A stretch of 64,000 bases of DNA from Lota lota (taxonomy: Eukaryota; Chordata; Actinopteri; Gadiformes; Lotidae), in the NCBI GenBank assembly GCA_026745465.1, contig JACYXH010000446.1, forward strand, positions 1,529,466 to 1,593,465, in the 5' to 3' direction. The notes beneath the pieces were generated by a model, which ran no database searches, was not told the DNA's origin, and saw only the letters and a program-made list of their open reading frames with translations. Shown piece after piece: positions 1-60,400 of this stretch. Both the position numbers and the translations under genes were made by a program. Within the stretch, counting starts at the first letter, position 1. The number at the start of each line of letters is the position of its first letter.

Positions 1-47838
<47,838 letters not shown>

Positions 47839-48931
47839 GGCTACAGGTCTTCAATCAGATGTCCTGTAACAAAACATGTCTGATTAACTCTGCCATCAGA
47901 TAGTCCAAAGCAGTCACATTTAAAAAAAAATACTATAACCTAAATGTGAGCTGATCAACTAACTTTACTCCACATATAAAATTGCAGAAAATCGAATTGA
48001 AGCTTCAACATGTTGAAATGGCTTTAAACCGGTCCCATGCTGAACTTTATGAAGCTTGTTTCCAGTTTTAATGAATTCTGTAGCCTGCTGGTTGAGCCTT
48101 TGATCTGGCAGCGTTCCAGCTGAAAAATGGAAGGTCCAACTCTCATTATTGACTCAACACTAATACTTGGACATATTTCAAGGATGTTTGAATGATAAGT
48201 CCAGCCGACACTTTTCCACACAAAATATATATATTTTAAACTTGATCCTCTTTATAACTTTACAGCAGAGGGAATACCCATCCAAGTGTTGTGGCAGAGT
48301 AGCCTCTTGCATTTCACTGGTCCCATATAGTAGTTGGTGGAATGTCATTTGACTGATAGCCTTTAGATACAGTAGTTGCTGGAATGTAATTTGACTGGTC
48401 GCACATAGCTACACTAGTTGGTTGAGTGTCATTTGACTTAAAAAATGTATTAAAAAGTTAATTTGTTTTCCAGTCTCTGCCAGTTGACATGTCTGGCCAT
48501 TGTAGAGAACAAGACAGCAAACCAACAGAGTAGACTACAAATTGGCTCGATATAGGGGTGCTCTCTACAGGTCAGGGTATCATCGGAGTAATTAAAAAAA
48601 GAAAAAAACATAAATCTGTTATTTGGTTTCAAACCAAAAACGTAAAAAAAGAATCAAAAATAGAAAATCCAATAAAAAACTGTCCGTTTTTGGTAATTCG
48701 TTTTATCATTCTTCCTTTTGGATTGAAGAATGAAGAGCTCTGCAGGGGTTCAGACAATTCGTTGTTTTGTTTGAAACAAAAAACAGAAGTCACGTGGTCT
48801 ATTAGTTGTTTTCCTCCAAACGAAAAATAATACCATTTAGCCTTTTGATAATTCCTTTTTTCGTTTCGAAAGAGCAGTGGGCAGAAGTGAAGTGTGAAAA
48901 AGTAAAAAAATACAAGTAGACCTTAGTAATG

Positions 48932-49196
48932 ATAGTTATGTTATTAAAACTCTAGTTCTATGATTGTAGGCGTAGCAGTCTTTATCGTAGCTTGTCCCGT
49001 GTTCGCACCCGCATGCACTGAAAGTTTCAACAATATACCAATTAACGTGGGCCTCGCCCACATTTCCCAGGCATCCTGTATATAGTGCGGCACTCGTCCT
49101 CCACACAATCTTTTCAGCAATTGGAGGGTACAGCAGGTGGGAAACTAGACGGCTACGCCTACAATCATAGAACTAGAGTTACAATAACATAACTAT
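48932..49196. repeat. Long inverted repeat at DIRS fossil end
   Basis: Two arms of about 49 bases, 48932-48980 and 49148-49196, are reverse complements with about three mismatches, separated by about 167 bases. The core shared by both is CTAGTTCTATGATTGTAGGC on one arm. The pair could fold into a long hairpin. Confidence 0.9.
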
Positions 49197-51060
49197 TTCA
49201 TGTAGGCTACCCCGTCTAGGCTTCACCTTATTGGCTAAGTTGAAGCTGCTAGCGGAGCCTGATTAATGAACTCCTGCTGGACCCAAGTCTCAGGGACATC
49301 AGACTCAATAAGCCAAGGATTTGCAAAACACAACAGCTAAATAAAAACTAAATTATACGCAAAGCGATGATCAAGAGGATATAGTGAGTCTGTAACCTCT
49401 GACTCAACCTGTATTTCATAGAATCCCAAAAGTCTGGGCAACCGCGATATGCAGGGCTCTTAGGCTGAGCAGCTTCTGATGAGCCCATAGCCAGAGCTCG
49501 ACCGCTGCTCGGCGGAGGGCAGAGAAACACACTCCCCACCGTTTGTTTATGTAAGCCGCCACTGACATGCTGTCTGTTCTGATCAGAATGTGGAGGCCGT
49601 GCACCAGGTGAGAAATGTAAATGCAGGTTCACCACAGTGGAAAGTTCCAACACATTTATGTGTACAATGGGGGGCATCAGCCACTCGCCTCAGACACAGT
49701 GGGAGAGGCACGTCCCCCCCAACTTGTCGAGGCGTCCGGGAGGACCACCACGTAAGACGTCACTATACCCGGGAGAACCCCCTGAAAAGCGCAGGGGGGC
49801 TTCCCCCGTATTCCAGGTCTGGTGACACCGAGTGGGGTACGGTGAGAACCCTGAGCTTGTGTCGTCTTGGATCCAACCTCTGGCGACCAAACCACCGCTG
49901 TAGTCTGTGCATAAAGCACAGACCCAGGGGTACCACCGGGTGAGTATCTGCCATCAGCCCCAAAGGCGGCATGATAGATAGTGCGGTCACACTTCTGTGA
50001 GCGCGAAAGCGGGTGAGTGCCAACAGGACAGCATCTCACGAGAGCCTCGCTGTCATCGTGGTCGAGTATAGGCAAAAACCCCAAGTAGACCAATCGACGG
50101 CTGGGGAACAGAGAGCTCCTTTCCCAGTTGATGGCGAAGCCCAAGAAGGAGAGATTTATCACCGCCATGGTGTCTCTTCTCGCAGCTTCCTCTGGCTCAG
50201 GATCAGTAGATCGTCAAGATAAAAAAATTACAATTTTTCCTTGACGCCTGAGTGGCCCCAGTGCCGCCTCCACACACTTTGAGAAGGTTGCGCGGGGCCA
50301 GAGAGCAATCTGATGGCAGGCACTGTTATTCGTAAGCCACGCCCATGAAGGCAAGGTGGAGAAATCTCCTGTGAGCCTTGAGAATAGGGATGTGGAAGTA
50401 AGCATCCTTGAGGTCCAGGGATTTGAGACCAATCGCCCTCTCTCACACAGTTCTCACTCTCTCGGAGCAATGCTCTGGTGGTGAGCATTCTGAATTTCCG
50501 CGCAACAACTGACTTATTTCAAACGCGAAAATCCAGAATTGGTCTCATCTCCCCTGAATTCTTGGGAACCAGGAAGTAGCGGGAGTAAAACCCTTGGCAT
50601 GACTCGGGGAGAGGGGGGGGGAAACCCAACACGTATAGCGCTCGGAGAGAGGAAGAGCAGACAGCTGAGAAAACGCTGTATTCCCTGGCACCTACCGCCT
50701 TCAAACTGTGTGTGATCCATGGGGGGGCATCCTGCGAAAGGGAGGGGAAAGCTCATCTGCAAGTGGAGAAACCACTGCAGAAGGTGGGCCTACAGAGAGC
50801 AGGTCACCGGGCTGCTCACAAGCCATAGACTGTGCCACGAGAGTCGCGGGCAGATCCGCCTTTTCCTTACAGCCAACAGACTGTAGGGAGGAGGAAGAGG
50901 GGAAAAAGTCGGGGTCTAGGAGACTGCAACGAGTCCCCAACCCGCTTATGAACGCCGCATAGAGGCGGATGAAACCTGGGCTATACTATGCCGTCCAAAC
51001 GCCGCCCCACAGCCACTAGGCTGAAGGGGGGGGGAAGGGCGAGGGAGCGTGATGCACAAC
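48932..51060 (-). mobile_element. DIRS-type tyrosine-recombinase retrotransposon fossil
   Basis: Minus-strand protein fragments with a reverse-transcriptase signature around 50150-50720 (for example PTLDL/LKDAYFHI-like residues) and the RNase H domain typical of DIRS elements around 49400-49670 (HINVLEL; LIRTDSMSVAAYIN). A near-perfect inverted repeat of about 49 bases (48932-48980 and 49148-49196) marks the left end, as expected of DIRS termini. I do not see a tyrosine recombinase domain or the Gag end, so the copy is incomplete. It is broken at several points and not functional; decay is moderate. The right limit is approximate. Confidence 0.75.
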
Positions 51061-51571
51061 AGGCACAGGTTGGTTAGCCTAAAGGCAAAGCTGTTTAGAG
51101 ATGTACTGTCGTTCAGTCAAACAGACATTATATCTTTCTATTTTTATATATATTTTGCCGGTTTCATGCTTGTATTTGTTCATTAAAAAAACAACCCAGT
51201 GTGCTCATATTAACGAAAATGTATCTACCCAGAAGCCGTCCCATACGGACCCGGACCTACAGCCAAAACAGAAGGTTATGATTTAAAACCTGACGGGGCG
51301 CTTCTATTTTAACCGGCGCAGCTTCTGTAGTCTTTACAGTAGTGGTTTAGTGGATGAGGAAACGCACAGACCAATTGCATGCGAGCTAAGCCATCCGGAA
51401 GGCTAAGCCGGAATGGACAGACTCATTTCTGTTCATACTTCCCACTGGGAGCACTAAACCAGTGTGTCTCATATGTTCAGAAACCGTGGCACTTATTAAA
51501 CGTGCCAGTGTGAAACGCCATTATGATGCAAAACAAAGTTTTGAACAAACAAATCAAATCTCAAATCTGAT

Positions 51572-52513
51572 GTGAGATCAAAGAAAATAAGTAATCTCAG
51601 AGCCCAATATGACCAGTCCACCAGGATCCTGAGCCACACATCCACTGCCCAACAACGTGCTCATGAGTGTTCCCTCAGAGTTGCTTGGATTGTGGGTCAA
51701 CACAAAAAGCCATTTACTGATGGAGGGGTTGTCAAAGAATGCATGAGTGCAGTAGCTGAAACACTACTTGAGGGAAAACAAAAACAAGAGCTTTGTAATC
51801 AAATAAAGCAAATACCCATGTCTGCATCATCTGCCACAAAGAAAAATGAAATTTTAACTCAGGATGTGCTAACCCAGCTAGATGAAGCCATGCATAAGGC
51901 ACCATGTGTAGGCTTAGCTGTGGATGAGTCCACTAACATATGTGACAATGCTCAGCTGTTAGTGTATGTCAGGTTTTTCAACGTAGACCAGAAAGTGTTC
52001 TGTGAAGATCTGTTAGGTGTCACTCCCCTTCAGACCAGTACAAGTGTAGAAGACATCTACCTGGCCATTAAGGAGATGTTAACAAAGAGAGGAATAGAGC
52101 CAAAACAAGTGGTTTCAATAACCACAGATGGAGCCCCTGCTATGATAGGGAGAGAGAAAGGAGCTGTAGCAAGACTGAAAGAGGACAATCCTGAGCTCAT
52201 AGCTTACCATTGCATCATTAATCAATCTGTCCTCTGCGCCTCCCTGTCAGATGAGCATGCTGAGGTGATGAATACAATGATGAAAATGATCAATTTTCTC
52301 AGGGCATCCTCTTCCTACCAGCATCGCATGCTTAGGGAATTCCTCAGAGAAGTTGATGCCAATGCTGATTATCTTTTGCTGCACAACAATGTGAGATGGC
52401 TCAGTAAATGCAGGGTGTTAGAGCGCTTTTGGTCCATCAGGAGGTTAGTAGCAGCTTTCTTGGCAGAGCTTAGAAGTCAGAAGGCAACACAGATCTCTCT
52501 TTTTAGAAAATGA
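51572..52513 (+). pseudogene. hAT transposase, longest open segment
   Basis: A 313-codon open segment covering the middle of the transposase. It contains PCVGLAVDESTNICDNAQLL, VVSITTDGAPAMIGREKGAV and LLHNNVRWLSKCRVLERFWS, similar to GTF2IRD2/ZBED-type domesticated hAT proteins. There is no ATG at its 5' end (GTG), and the frame is lost at both ends, so it is a relic and not a domesticated host gene. Confidence 0.85.
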
Positions 52514-52644
52514 GAAACAGATGGATAGTGTGGCCTTTTTGGTTGATATCACTTCACATCTGAATGAACTGAATTTGAGGCTTCAGGGCAAGGACAATTC
52601 AATTTGTGAACTGATGACAGCTGTCTGCTCCTTTCAGAGGAAAC

Positions 52645-53238
52645 TTGAGGTGTTTAAGGAAGACCTGCAGGAAGACTGTGCACACTTCCCATCAGTGCAG
52701 GAACAGATTCAGGGACAGAGAGATGTGTCTTCTTTTGTTGACTATTGATAAGCTGATCGTAAACTTCAGCAACCGTTTTGACAGCTCCAGCTTTGGACAG
52801 CAGCTCACCATGTTCATTCAGAACCCATTTCTCATCCCATATGTCAGGGGGTTCTCAAAGGAAGTGACACAGCACTTTAAATGGGTAAATGCTGGGCCTC
52901 TCTTGTTGCAATTGGTTGATCTCCAAGCAGATGTGGCCCTGAAAGAGCAGTTTGTAAGAACTGACCATTCCACTTTCTGGCTCCCAATGGTCTCTGAGAC
53001 AGATTTCCCAGGTCTGAGGAAAGAAGCCCTGTACATCTTGACCATGTTTGGCAGCACATACAACTGCGAGGCAGCTTTCTCCACAATGAACATCATCAAA
53101 ACTAAATATTGTTCCAGGCTCACCAATGAGCACCTCCACATGTGTATGAGAATGGACCTGACCCATTCAAGCTCAGATTTAAAATCCTGGCAGGACAAGC
53201 TAGAGCTCAATTCTCTCACTGAGCAAAAAAGTGGGTGA
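52645..53238 (+). pseudogene. hAT transposase C-terminal segment
   Basis: Open from 52645 to the TGA at 53236-53238. It ends in the hAT dimerisation domain (FPGLRKEALYILTMFGSTYN, LTNEHLHMCMRMDLTHS). The overlapping 181-codon frame on the other strand is a shadow. Confidence 0.85.
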
Positions 53239-54144
53239 GTGGGATATAAGAGGGGAAGAAAGTGATACAACTGTTCAATTGTTAAGATGTGTTGAGAGTT
53301 ATTATCTGTAAAATTAGTTGAGAATTGTTGAGTCAAGATGTGAAACAGAAAAGGGAAATTCAAGCTTTTGCTCCCTTTATTTTATTTTTCTGAAGTTAAG
53401 AACTTTATTTGAACATGCACAATTTCCACATTTTATTTATTTTACAATTTTATTTTATAATCTGCAGTCATACATATACTGTATGTTCAGTTCTATGTTA
53501 CGTAACAATAAATATTGTCAAAACGTTTTTGAATCGTACTGAATTCATTTGATTTGACAGTCAGGTATTGATTACATGCAGATGTTGATACAACTACTAA
53601 GCTACTTAAATAAATATCACACTAAATAGTTAGACATTATGATCTTCTGGACCTTTGCTTCAAGAATCTTTCTCTAACTGGACCTCTTTAAATTTGAGTT
53701 GAATACCCCTGCTCTATGATGTTTTTAGGGAATATAATGGGGGTATGCTATTGGCCTACTCAGTTTAAGAAATAACCAAAATTATGTATTTTATGTAGAA
53801 CAATGAGCTACATTTTGGTAGCATGTCATGGCAGGCCTTGCTATACATTTGCTGTGAAATGCACCCCCTGCCTTACTGACTAGAAAAGTGTCACCTGCAT
53901 GAAACTCACTCTAGTTACACACACTAGCCCCATCGGTATACTGCTAATGTACCTGATGCTGAGTTAAAAAGGAAATAAAAATACAGGGTGGGGTGCACGT
54001 CATGGCAGGCCTGCTTTTCCATTTACACCAGCAAATCTTTCGAATCAATCCACACTTTCCGGTGGTTCCTTCGGGTTTGAAGCTTTGGACATCACCCATC
54101 ACGTGACTATAGTCATTTGACACAAGCTCCAAAACGCGATACAG

Positions 54145-54335
54145 TTTCATTCAATTGTATTTGTATAGCCCTCAACACGGTTACAGCCTCAAAGGGGTTG
54201 ACAGGCCATATATTTATTAAACCCCCCTAACCCTAGCCCCCCAGATGGCAAGAAAAAACTTAGCATGAAAGAAATCTTGAGATGGAACACAGAGTGGGAG
54301 ATCCCTCCTTCCAGGGAGGGCAATGGGTGCCATAA
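54145..54335 (+). repeat. Decayed teleost dispersed repeat
   Basis: Starts TTGTATTTGTATAGCCCTC and ends near GATCCCTCCTTCCAGGGAGG. The order of these landmarks, with GGCAAGAAAAAACTTAGCATG between them, matches a common fish interspersed repeat that I recognise but cannot name to family. Confidence 0.5.
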
Positions 54336-55096
54336 TTGACGCATAGCAAACGTTTTAAATCATTTAGTTAAGAAAAATAAATGTTGTCTAAGGTGATGTG
54401 GTCCTGGCAGGTTAGCAGCCTGGAAACGTTGGTATCAAAAGTCCCATCACCAGGGATAGCATATGTTACACTAACTGCCATTTCCCACAGATAATTATTC
54501 CACCATCTGTATAAGAAGTCGATGACTATAAAATAATCAATGCTCAATTCGTAAACCCTTTCTTTTATACCATATGTCATATTAATAGATAACTGTAGTT
54601 GCTGAATTCGCCCCATCCGCGTTTGACATGCAATTGCGCAAACAGGCATTCTTCTTGATCTATGACAGCTATTAGAACACTACAAACTGTTGAGATACAA
54701 CATTAGATAGGCCTTTGTGCTTAAACATGTTGATGGATGGTAATCAATAGCCGCTTCAATTATTCTTTGGCAAAAACGTTGACTGTAAACTACAAGCTTG
54801 AGTGCAACGCTTTGTCAGACAGTGTCCGTGTATTTATGTTATTGTGATTTAGACAGGCCACAGTGACAGGAGCTAGCACCACCACTAACAAAGCCTAGTC
54901 CATATAGACGTATCTATCTATCTATGCATCTGACGCCACTAGCTTCTCCAATCTAGCATACTTGCACATTAAATTTCTCCGGCGAATAATTGCTGGTGTT
55001 AACTTTCATAACATTGCTGTTGTTAGCATGAAAGCTAACCCGATCAAAGGCCACACCCAACACCTATATTGAACATTTTAAATATAAAACATTACC

Positions 55097-55320
55097 TCAA
55101 ATGATGTGAAGAAGCTATGTCTTTCATCGTACTACAATTATTCAGCAAAAGATTTCCGACATTTAAAGACACGCCAATAACACCAGCTATCCATATCTGG
55201 TTTCTTTTTGTTGTTTTGGTTTTTTTTACTATCGTGATGTGTATGTATCTCTTCCTGGTCTGGTAAGTCGCTGTCGGCCAATAGAAACACCGACTGTTTA
55301 GACCAACCAATAGAGAATGA
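55097..55320 (-). promoter_or_regulatory. bltp1: Likely first non-coding exon and promoter region of bltp1
   Basis: On the minus strand CATTTGAG|GTAATG at 55096 is a good splice donor, and the start-codon exon needs an upstream 5'UTR exon because its acceptor lies 25 bases before the ATG. Two CCAAT boxes (55278-55282 and 55307-55311) sit just upstream. No CpG island or TATA box is evident. The exact first exon is a guess. Confidence 0.45.
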
Positions 55321-57281
55321 TTAACACAACCAGACGAGAACGCCTGGGAACGAAGTTTTCTTACATCAGTAGCTATGTTGGTGAGACGTTGAAGTTATTC
55401 GTCGTTTGGTTTCATGCATAGGCCTATATATTTTTCATTCTGATAAAACATGGCGGGCATTCTATCTTCAAGAAATCCGAAATCCTTCCTTCACACCAAA
55501 CAAAGCAACTATATTGTTTCGGATCCAATTGTGACTTTATATTTGAACGGTTTGGTGCAGTATATTTGCTGCGATATACATTCCTAATTACTAAGAAAAT
55601 AAAAGGAACTAAAAATAATAAATAAATAATATGTATTTATTTATTATACACAAATACTAATTCTTTGCTCCTACGTCCCTGTTTGGTCTCTTCTAAAGCA
55701 TGCATGTTGTAAAAATGTATACCTATCTTTATAATGGGCCAAAACCCATTAAGGTGAAAGGGGGATTTGGGATATTTTCACAGGAACTTTTCATTTATCA
55801 AATTATTCATTATTCAAATATTTTCATTTGTAGGACTTCAAAGTACGCGCATCTTCTGGACACGAAAGACTCAACCTTTTGGATTTTGGAAGGATTATTA
55901 AGCCTAATGGGTATTTACATGTTGTTCAGACTGGACCATCAACTGGAAACTAATTAGTATGAGTCTGAGGTTGAGTTTTCAGAGAGAACAGATTGCATTC
56001 CATTCAACATTACGGCAGATGATTAGGGCTATTGGGCCTATCAGATATAATGGCTGGATCATTCAAGAAGAATATTGTGTCAAGGGCAACCCTGAGATAG
56101 TTGTAATTCGTTGGTGGAATAACCGAAATCTCTATATTTGATCAATTTTTATATATTGCCAAAAGACACCCAAGTAATTTGGATATAAAGATTGTACAAT
56201 TGGGTTCATTTGGGGATATCCATAGCCTCGCACAGCCAGACCATATTTTACAAAACTGGAGGGGAGCTCGCAAGATTTAGACATGCTTCGCGAAGGTAGG
56301 ATATTCATTGGTTAGCGCTTTTCTATGAGCCATGTATACGGTTACTTCGATTTATCTTGTACACACGATGGCGCCATGGTCTATTGATTCACGTTGTGTA
56401 TTAGTTGCGTAGTATCCTACATACGATCTTTTCTGTGTGCTATTCTTTCCCTGTTATAATTCATCAGATAGACCTGGTTAATAATAGGTTGAGAATGTTT
56501 GATCGTTTTTTATGATTCATTACTAAACATCATGTTGTCCCTATATAATGTTTATCTTATGTGTAAACTTAAATATATATGGTGACTAATGTATATCCCA
56601 TTGCGCCATTTAAGACCACACACATACTTTCCCATGTACTGAATTATCAATACAAATTTAAGTGAAGTCTCCTCTTCCTAGTGTCCTGACCGACACACAG
56701 GATTGTCAATCACTAGCTATCCTACTAGTCGTAAGAAGTGGATACTAAGCAGTTATACAACTGAGCACCCAAAATTCTGAGGTCAACAAGCTGAATATCT
56801 AGCTCAGATGACCACAACCTCATAAACCACAACCAACAATGTGATTAGGAATGTGAAGCCATTCCAATATCAGTATGTAGGCGAACACAAAGTTTCACAA
56901 AATAATGATTTGGAGCACAAAAGGCATGAGCAAATTATTGTTTTATTTTCATTAACATTATTCAGTTGGGTGCAATATGTATAAAGACAAAATGACAATG
57001 GCAAGAGCAAACATAATTTTTGAACATTAAAATATAATTACAAATAACAAATTGTTTTTGAAAACATGCCACAGCACGACAATTGAATACTTAGTGTAGT
57101 CCCGTTTCATAGGAGCAATAAAAAAATAAAAAGCCAAATTTAAGTAAAACTGTTTAGATAAGACATTGATTAGATAAGAATAGCTTAATGAACAAGGCTA
57201 ATAAAAATCACTTAATTACAATCAAATAAACACATTAAGCTCAGTTTTTGTTAAATGAGACTTATGTAACCCTAGCCAAGA
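55321..57281. other. Intergenic region between bltp1 and c9orf72
   Basis: About 2 kb, AT-rich (for example 55610-55660, rich in AATAAATAA). Apart from the presumed c9orf72 3'UTR at its right end, I see no gene, RNA or recognisable repeat. Confidence 0.6.
56942..56947 (-). terminator. c9orf72: Candidate polyadenylation signal of c9orf72
   Basis: AATAAA on the minus strand 335 bases past the stop codon, the first canonical hexamer I find downstream. A 3'UTR of about 350-370 bases would result. No cleavage evidence exists in sequence alone. Confidence 0.4.
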
Positions 57282-57468
57282 TTAAAAGTTCATAAGCACA
57301 TCTCGTTCCTGAACGCTTGTGTAGCATGGCATCCCAAATACGAATGAGTGAAGTCCTGTTCGGAGCTTCTCAGCAAACGCCATCACAATGCTGAGGTCTC
57401 CTTCCACAGTAAGATCCAGGTCCGCCTTTAAATTGCGCAGTGAGCGAAATGGCTTCTTTCCTTTTTGA
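57282..57468 (-). CDS. c9orf72: c9orf72 exon 11, stop codon
   Basis: Reads QKGKKPFRSLRNLKADLDLT, EGDLSIVMAFAEKLRTGLHS and ends VQERDVLMNF before TAA at 57282-57284. The 3'UTR extends leftwards. Confidence 0.97.
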
Positions 57469-60400
57469 CTGTGGAATGAGGTGAGTATTGATTATTGTAG
57501 CACACTAATGATAGTTTTTTTTAGTTATTTTTACTAATTAAATATTGACTTATTAAGATACAGACGCTTGATATCAAATCTCAATAACGAGTATGCCTGA
57601 AATGACTATGGCCTTCTGGGTTGACCCATGCTCTACCCAATTCTAATTGCATATATGTTTATGTTGATAATGTTCCTAGTTTGTTCCTTGTACGCTGGTA
57701 ATATTTTTGTTATGGTATCATTATTTTACACTCAACGCAGCTCAATTCCTAAGTTCCTTGTTCCCATTAGTACAAGCCCACTTTAACAGAAAGTCCACAT
57801 AACAGTGTTCTCGTATGGGGAACCAGCCTGTGGACTAGGAACATAGATAGACTATTAGCACAGGCACTCCAGCAAAGATGTTGATATATAAATTGGAAAA
57901 TGTTATTGCAATGCTTCTTGCATGCTGTGACAACCAAATTTAGAAATAAGCGTATTATATTGGTTACAATTCACCAGTTCCAAACAGGTCCATTCACTCA
58001 AATGTCTTCACGTGGCCGTTCCATTGCATTATGCTTTGAATTATATATTAGCTAGCCTAATGGGTCTGCACAAAAGTAAGTTATACTTCACAACAATCAA
58101 CACAACTTACGTTTCATCCTCAATGTACTTCAAAAGTGTTAGAGCCTTTCTGTGGATCAGCAACAGGAACTGGGTGACATAGGTACTCCGCAGGGACAGA
58201 CTTGGTTTTAACATGAACACCTGGGAATTACAGACTGCAGTTAAAAATAAAGTCAACAAATCCAATCTACAATACAAAACGCTTCTTAGGAGCCCATAAT
58301 AATTGGATGAATTTAAAACACATGTCAGCATCAATACATTCACCACACACCAACACTCACATCCACACACGATCCATGTTTATAGAGATGAAAAAATTGC
58401 ACATACTCTACCTGTGAAACATTACAATAGACTGTATTAAAATCTATGCACTGTATACACTGTGTTTTCAGACCCCTACATTTTTTTGCAAAACTCTATT
58501 GTGTTGGGATTTAACTCAAATTGAATTACGATTTATGGCCAGCATTCTACACACTAACCCATAACAACCAAGCAAATGTATTAAATTACAAACTGTAATC
58601 TCCCACTTTGCTGTGGCACTTCAAATTGAGTGTATTATTTGCTTTGATCGTCCTTTCGATTTTTCCAGAACTTAAAAACATTATTTAGAAACCTGTGTAT
58701 AAGGTCCCACAATTTACAGTGCATGTCAGATCAAAAACCAAGCCATGAAGTCCAAGGAACTCTCTGTAGAGCTTTGCTCTCGATCACATTATGGTGAGCC
58801 ATTGACATGGTCGCGAGATTGATTGGGCACGTGCCCAAAAGCAAAAATGTATCCCCGTCCATCAAAACAATCGTAGGAGGCCGATGTAGCAGCTAATCCT
58901 GGATTAGCGCTTTCCTCTGCAAGTGGACGAGGCCACAGACAGCAACAACGATAGCTTTAATGTAATAGGTTATGAGCAAATGAGCATTAACGCAAATGGT
59001 TTGTACGAGGATTTACTGTTTTATAAATATGTCTATTAAAATGTTAAAATGCGGAAAACAGCTGAGGATTCAAAGTCATTGACCACTATGGGCGGGAGGG
59101 AGATTTGCGATGGGAGGACTGTGTGGGTGTCTGCACTTACGGGGCTTAGGTCAAACCTGGGAGAAGGGCCTCATGCGTGTCACACCGGGAGCAGAGTGGA
59201 CCCACGGCATTACAAACCGCTCGCATCAAAACAGTCGAGTCCTGAGCTGAACACTGTTTGGACTGATGTTGTCACTGTGGTGAATTACATAAAAACAGGC
59301 TGGCATTTTGTCTGCTTTGAGCGAGGATGTGGGCGAAGAGTGCACGGCCATGCCGTGGCTCTCGTGGGAAGGTGCTGTCCAGAGTGTTTGCACCGAGAGA
59401 TGAGATCAGAATATAATAGAACTGGAGGCGGAAGGGCATGGACTAGGCATGAACACAAGCAGGTTCGTAGACGAGTTCACAATGAAGCTGGCTTACCTGA
59501 GTGATATGTTTGACAAGCTCAATGAGTTAAATCTCCAGTTGCAGGGCCCTAACAGACACTCGCCATTGCTGGCAGATTGAATACAGTCGCTCACAAGGGA
59601 AGTAGACATGTGGGGAAGGACACTTTAATTTAATCTAATAAGATTCAAAACAGAGTTATCCCATGTCCAAGAGACCACATCTCAGCCTTGCAAACACATT
59701 TCAACATGTACCTTTCTCTTGATGATACAATTTCTTGTGTGATAATACAAGGGCACACCAAAGCCATATGTGAAACAGGAATATGGTGACACTCAATCTA
59801 CAGTAGAAAGGGGATCCAGATGTGACATGTGAATAAAGTAAGTGTACTACTACCACTAAAGGTGGCAAACATCTATTATTCAATGACTCACTTTGCAATC
59901 ATTATGTTTGTTACAAGAAGAGAGTGTATCTTACTTGGCGATTTTAATACAAATGTGAGAATTCCAACTAGCTCTCTGGGTAGATGCCCGTGTCAAGTTA
60001 AATTAGTTATTTGTGTTGAAACAACTGATTGAGGAGCCAACATGGTTGTGTATGGATAGAGCATAAATTCTAGATTTGAGTATGGTATCGGTCCTATATA
60101 AATGGTACTTGGTCATTTATTGCACCCGTAAAATCATGAACGTGCCGCCGGAATGCAATTACAACTGCTTAACAGTTCATTCCATGAAGAGATATTTAAA
60201 AAAGCGAATAAATCATATATTAAGTGAGCAGGATTGGTCAGGTGTACTAAATTGTGAAAATGTAGATTGGGCTCTTTGTAAATAAACATTTTTATCTGTG
60301 CTTGATACACTAGCTGCTGTACAAATAGGATTAAACAGCAGATAGCTAAATGGATTTTAAGTGAAATTTAGACTACTAGGATGAGAGGATGTTATCTGTA

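Larger units (their letters stand above)
51395..53711 (+). mobile_element. hAT (Charlie-type) DNA transposon, transposase gene decayed, left end missing
   Basis: Transposase readable from about 51411 to the stop at 53238. A BED-like zinc finger (PVCLICSETVALIKRASVKRHYD region, 51460-51545) is followed by the RNase H-like core: aspartates in LAVDESTN and ITTDGAPAMIG, the RW of NNVRWLSKCRVLERF, and the C-terminal hAT dimerisation block (YNCEAAFSTMNIIKTKYCSR). The frame changes at about 51570 (with a TGA) and again near 52510, and a further switch occurs near 52740, so it is inactive. The right terminal inverted repeat is clear at 53661-53711 (outer bases CAGGGGTATTCAACTC on the minus strand), followed by a possible 8-bp target copy CTCTATGA. 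No matching left end was found; the DIRS fossil abuts that side. Confidence 0.9.
47864..55096 (-). other. bltp1: Inferred intron 1 of bltp1
   Basis: About 7.2 kb between the start-codon acceptor and the putative first-exon donor. It holds a DIRS fossil, a hAT transposon and a teleost dispersed repeat; 47864-48930, 53720-54140 and 54340-55090 show nothing else I recognise. Confidence 0.5.

Noticed and set aside
51572-53238. hAT transposase as a domesticated host gene (GTF2IRD2/ZBED-like)
   Set aside because: The frame is broken in at least two places, there is no ATG at the open segment and a transposon end lies right beside it.
52818-53363. 181-codon minus-strand open frame
   Set aside because: Antisense of the hAT transposase C-terminal domain.
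55092-55310. 72-codon minus-strand open frame at the bltp1 first exon as an upstream protein
   Set aside because: No similarity to any family I know and it overlaps the presumed 5'UTR and promoter; chance open frame.
59049-59504. 151-codon plus-strand open frame as a possible gene
   Set aside because: Parts match hAT transposase in shifted frames; the open frame is a by-product of a decayed transposon.
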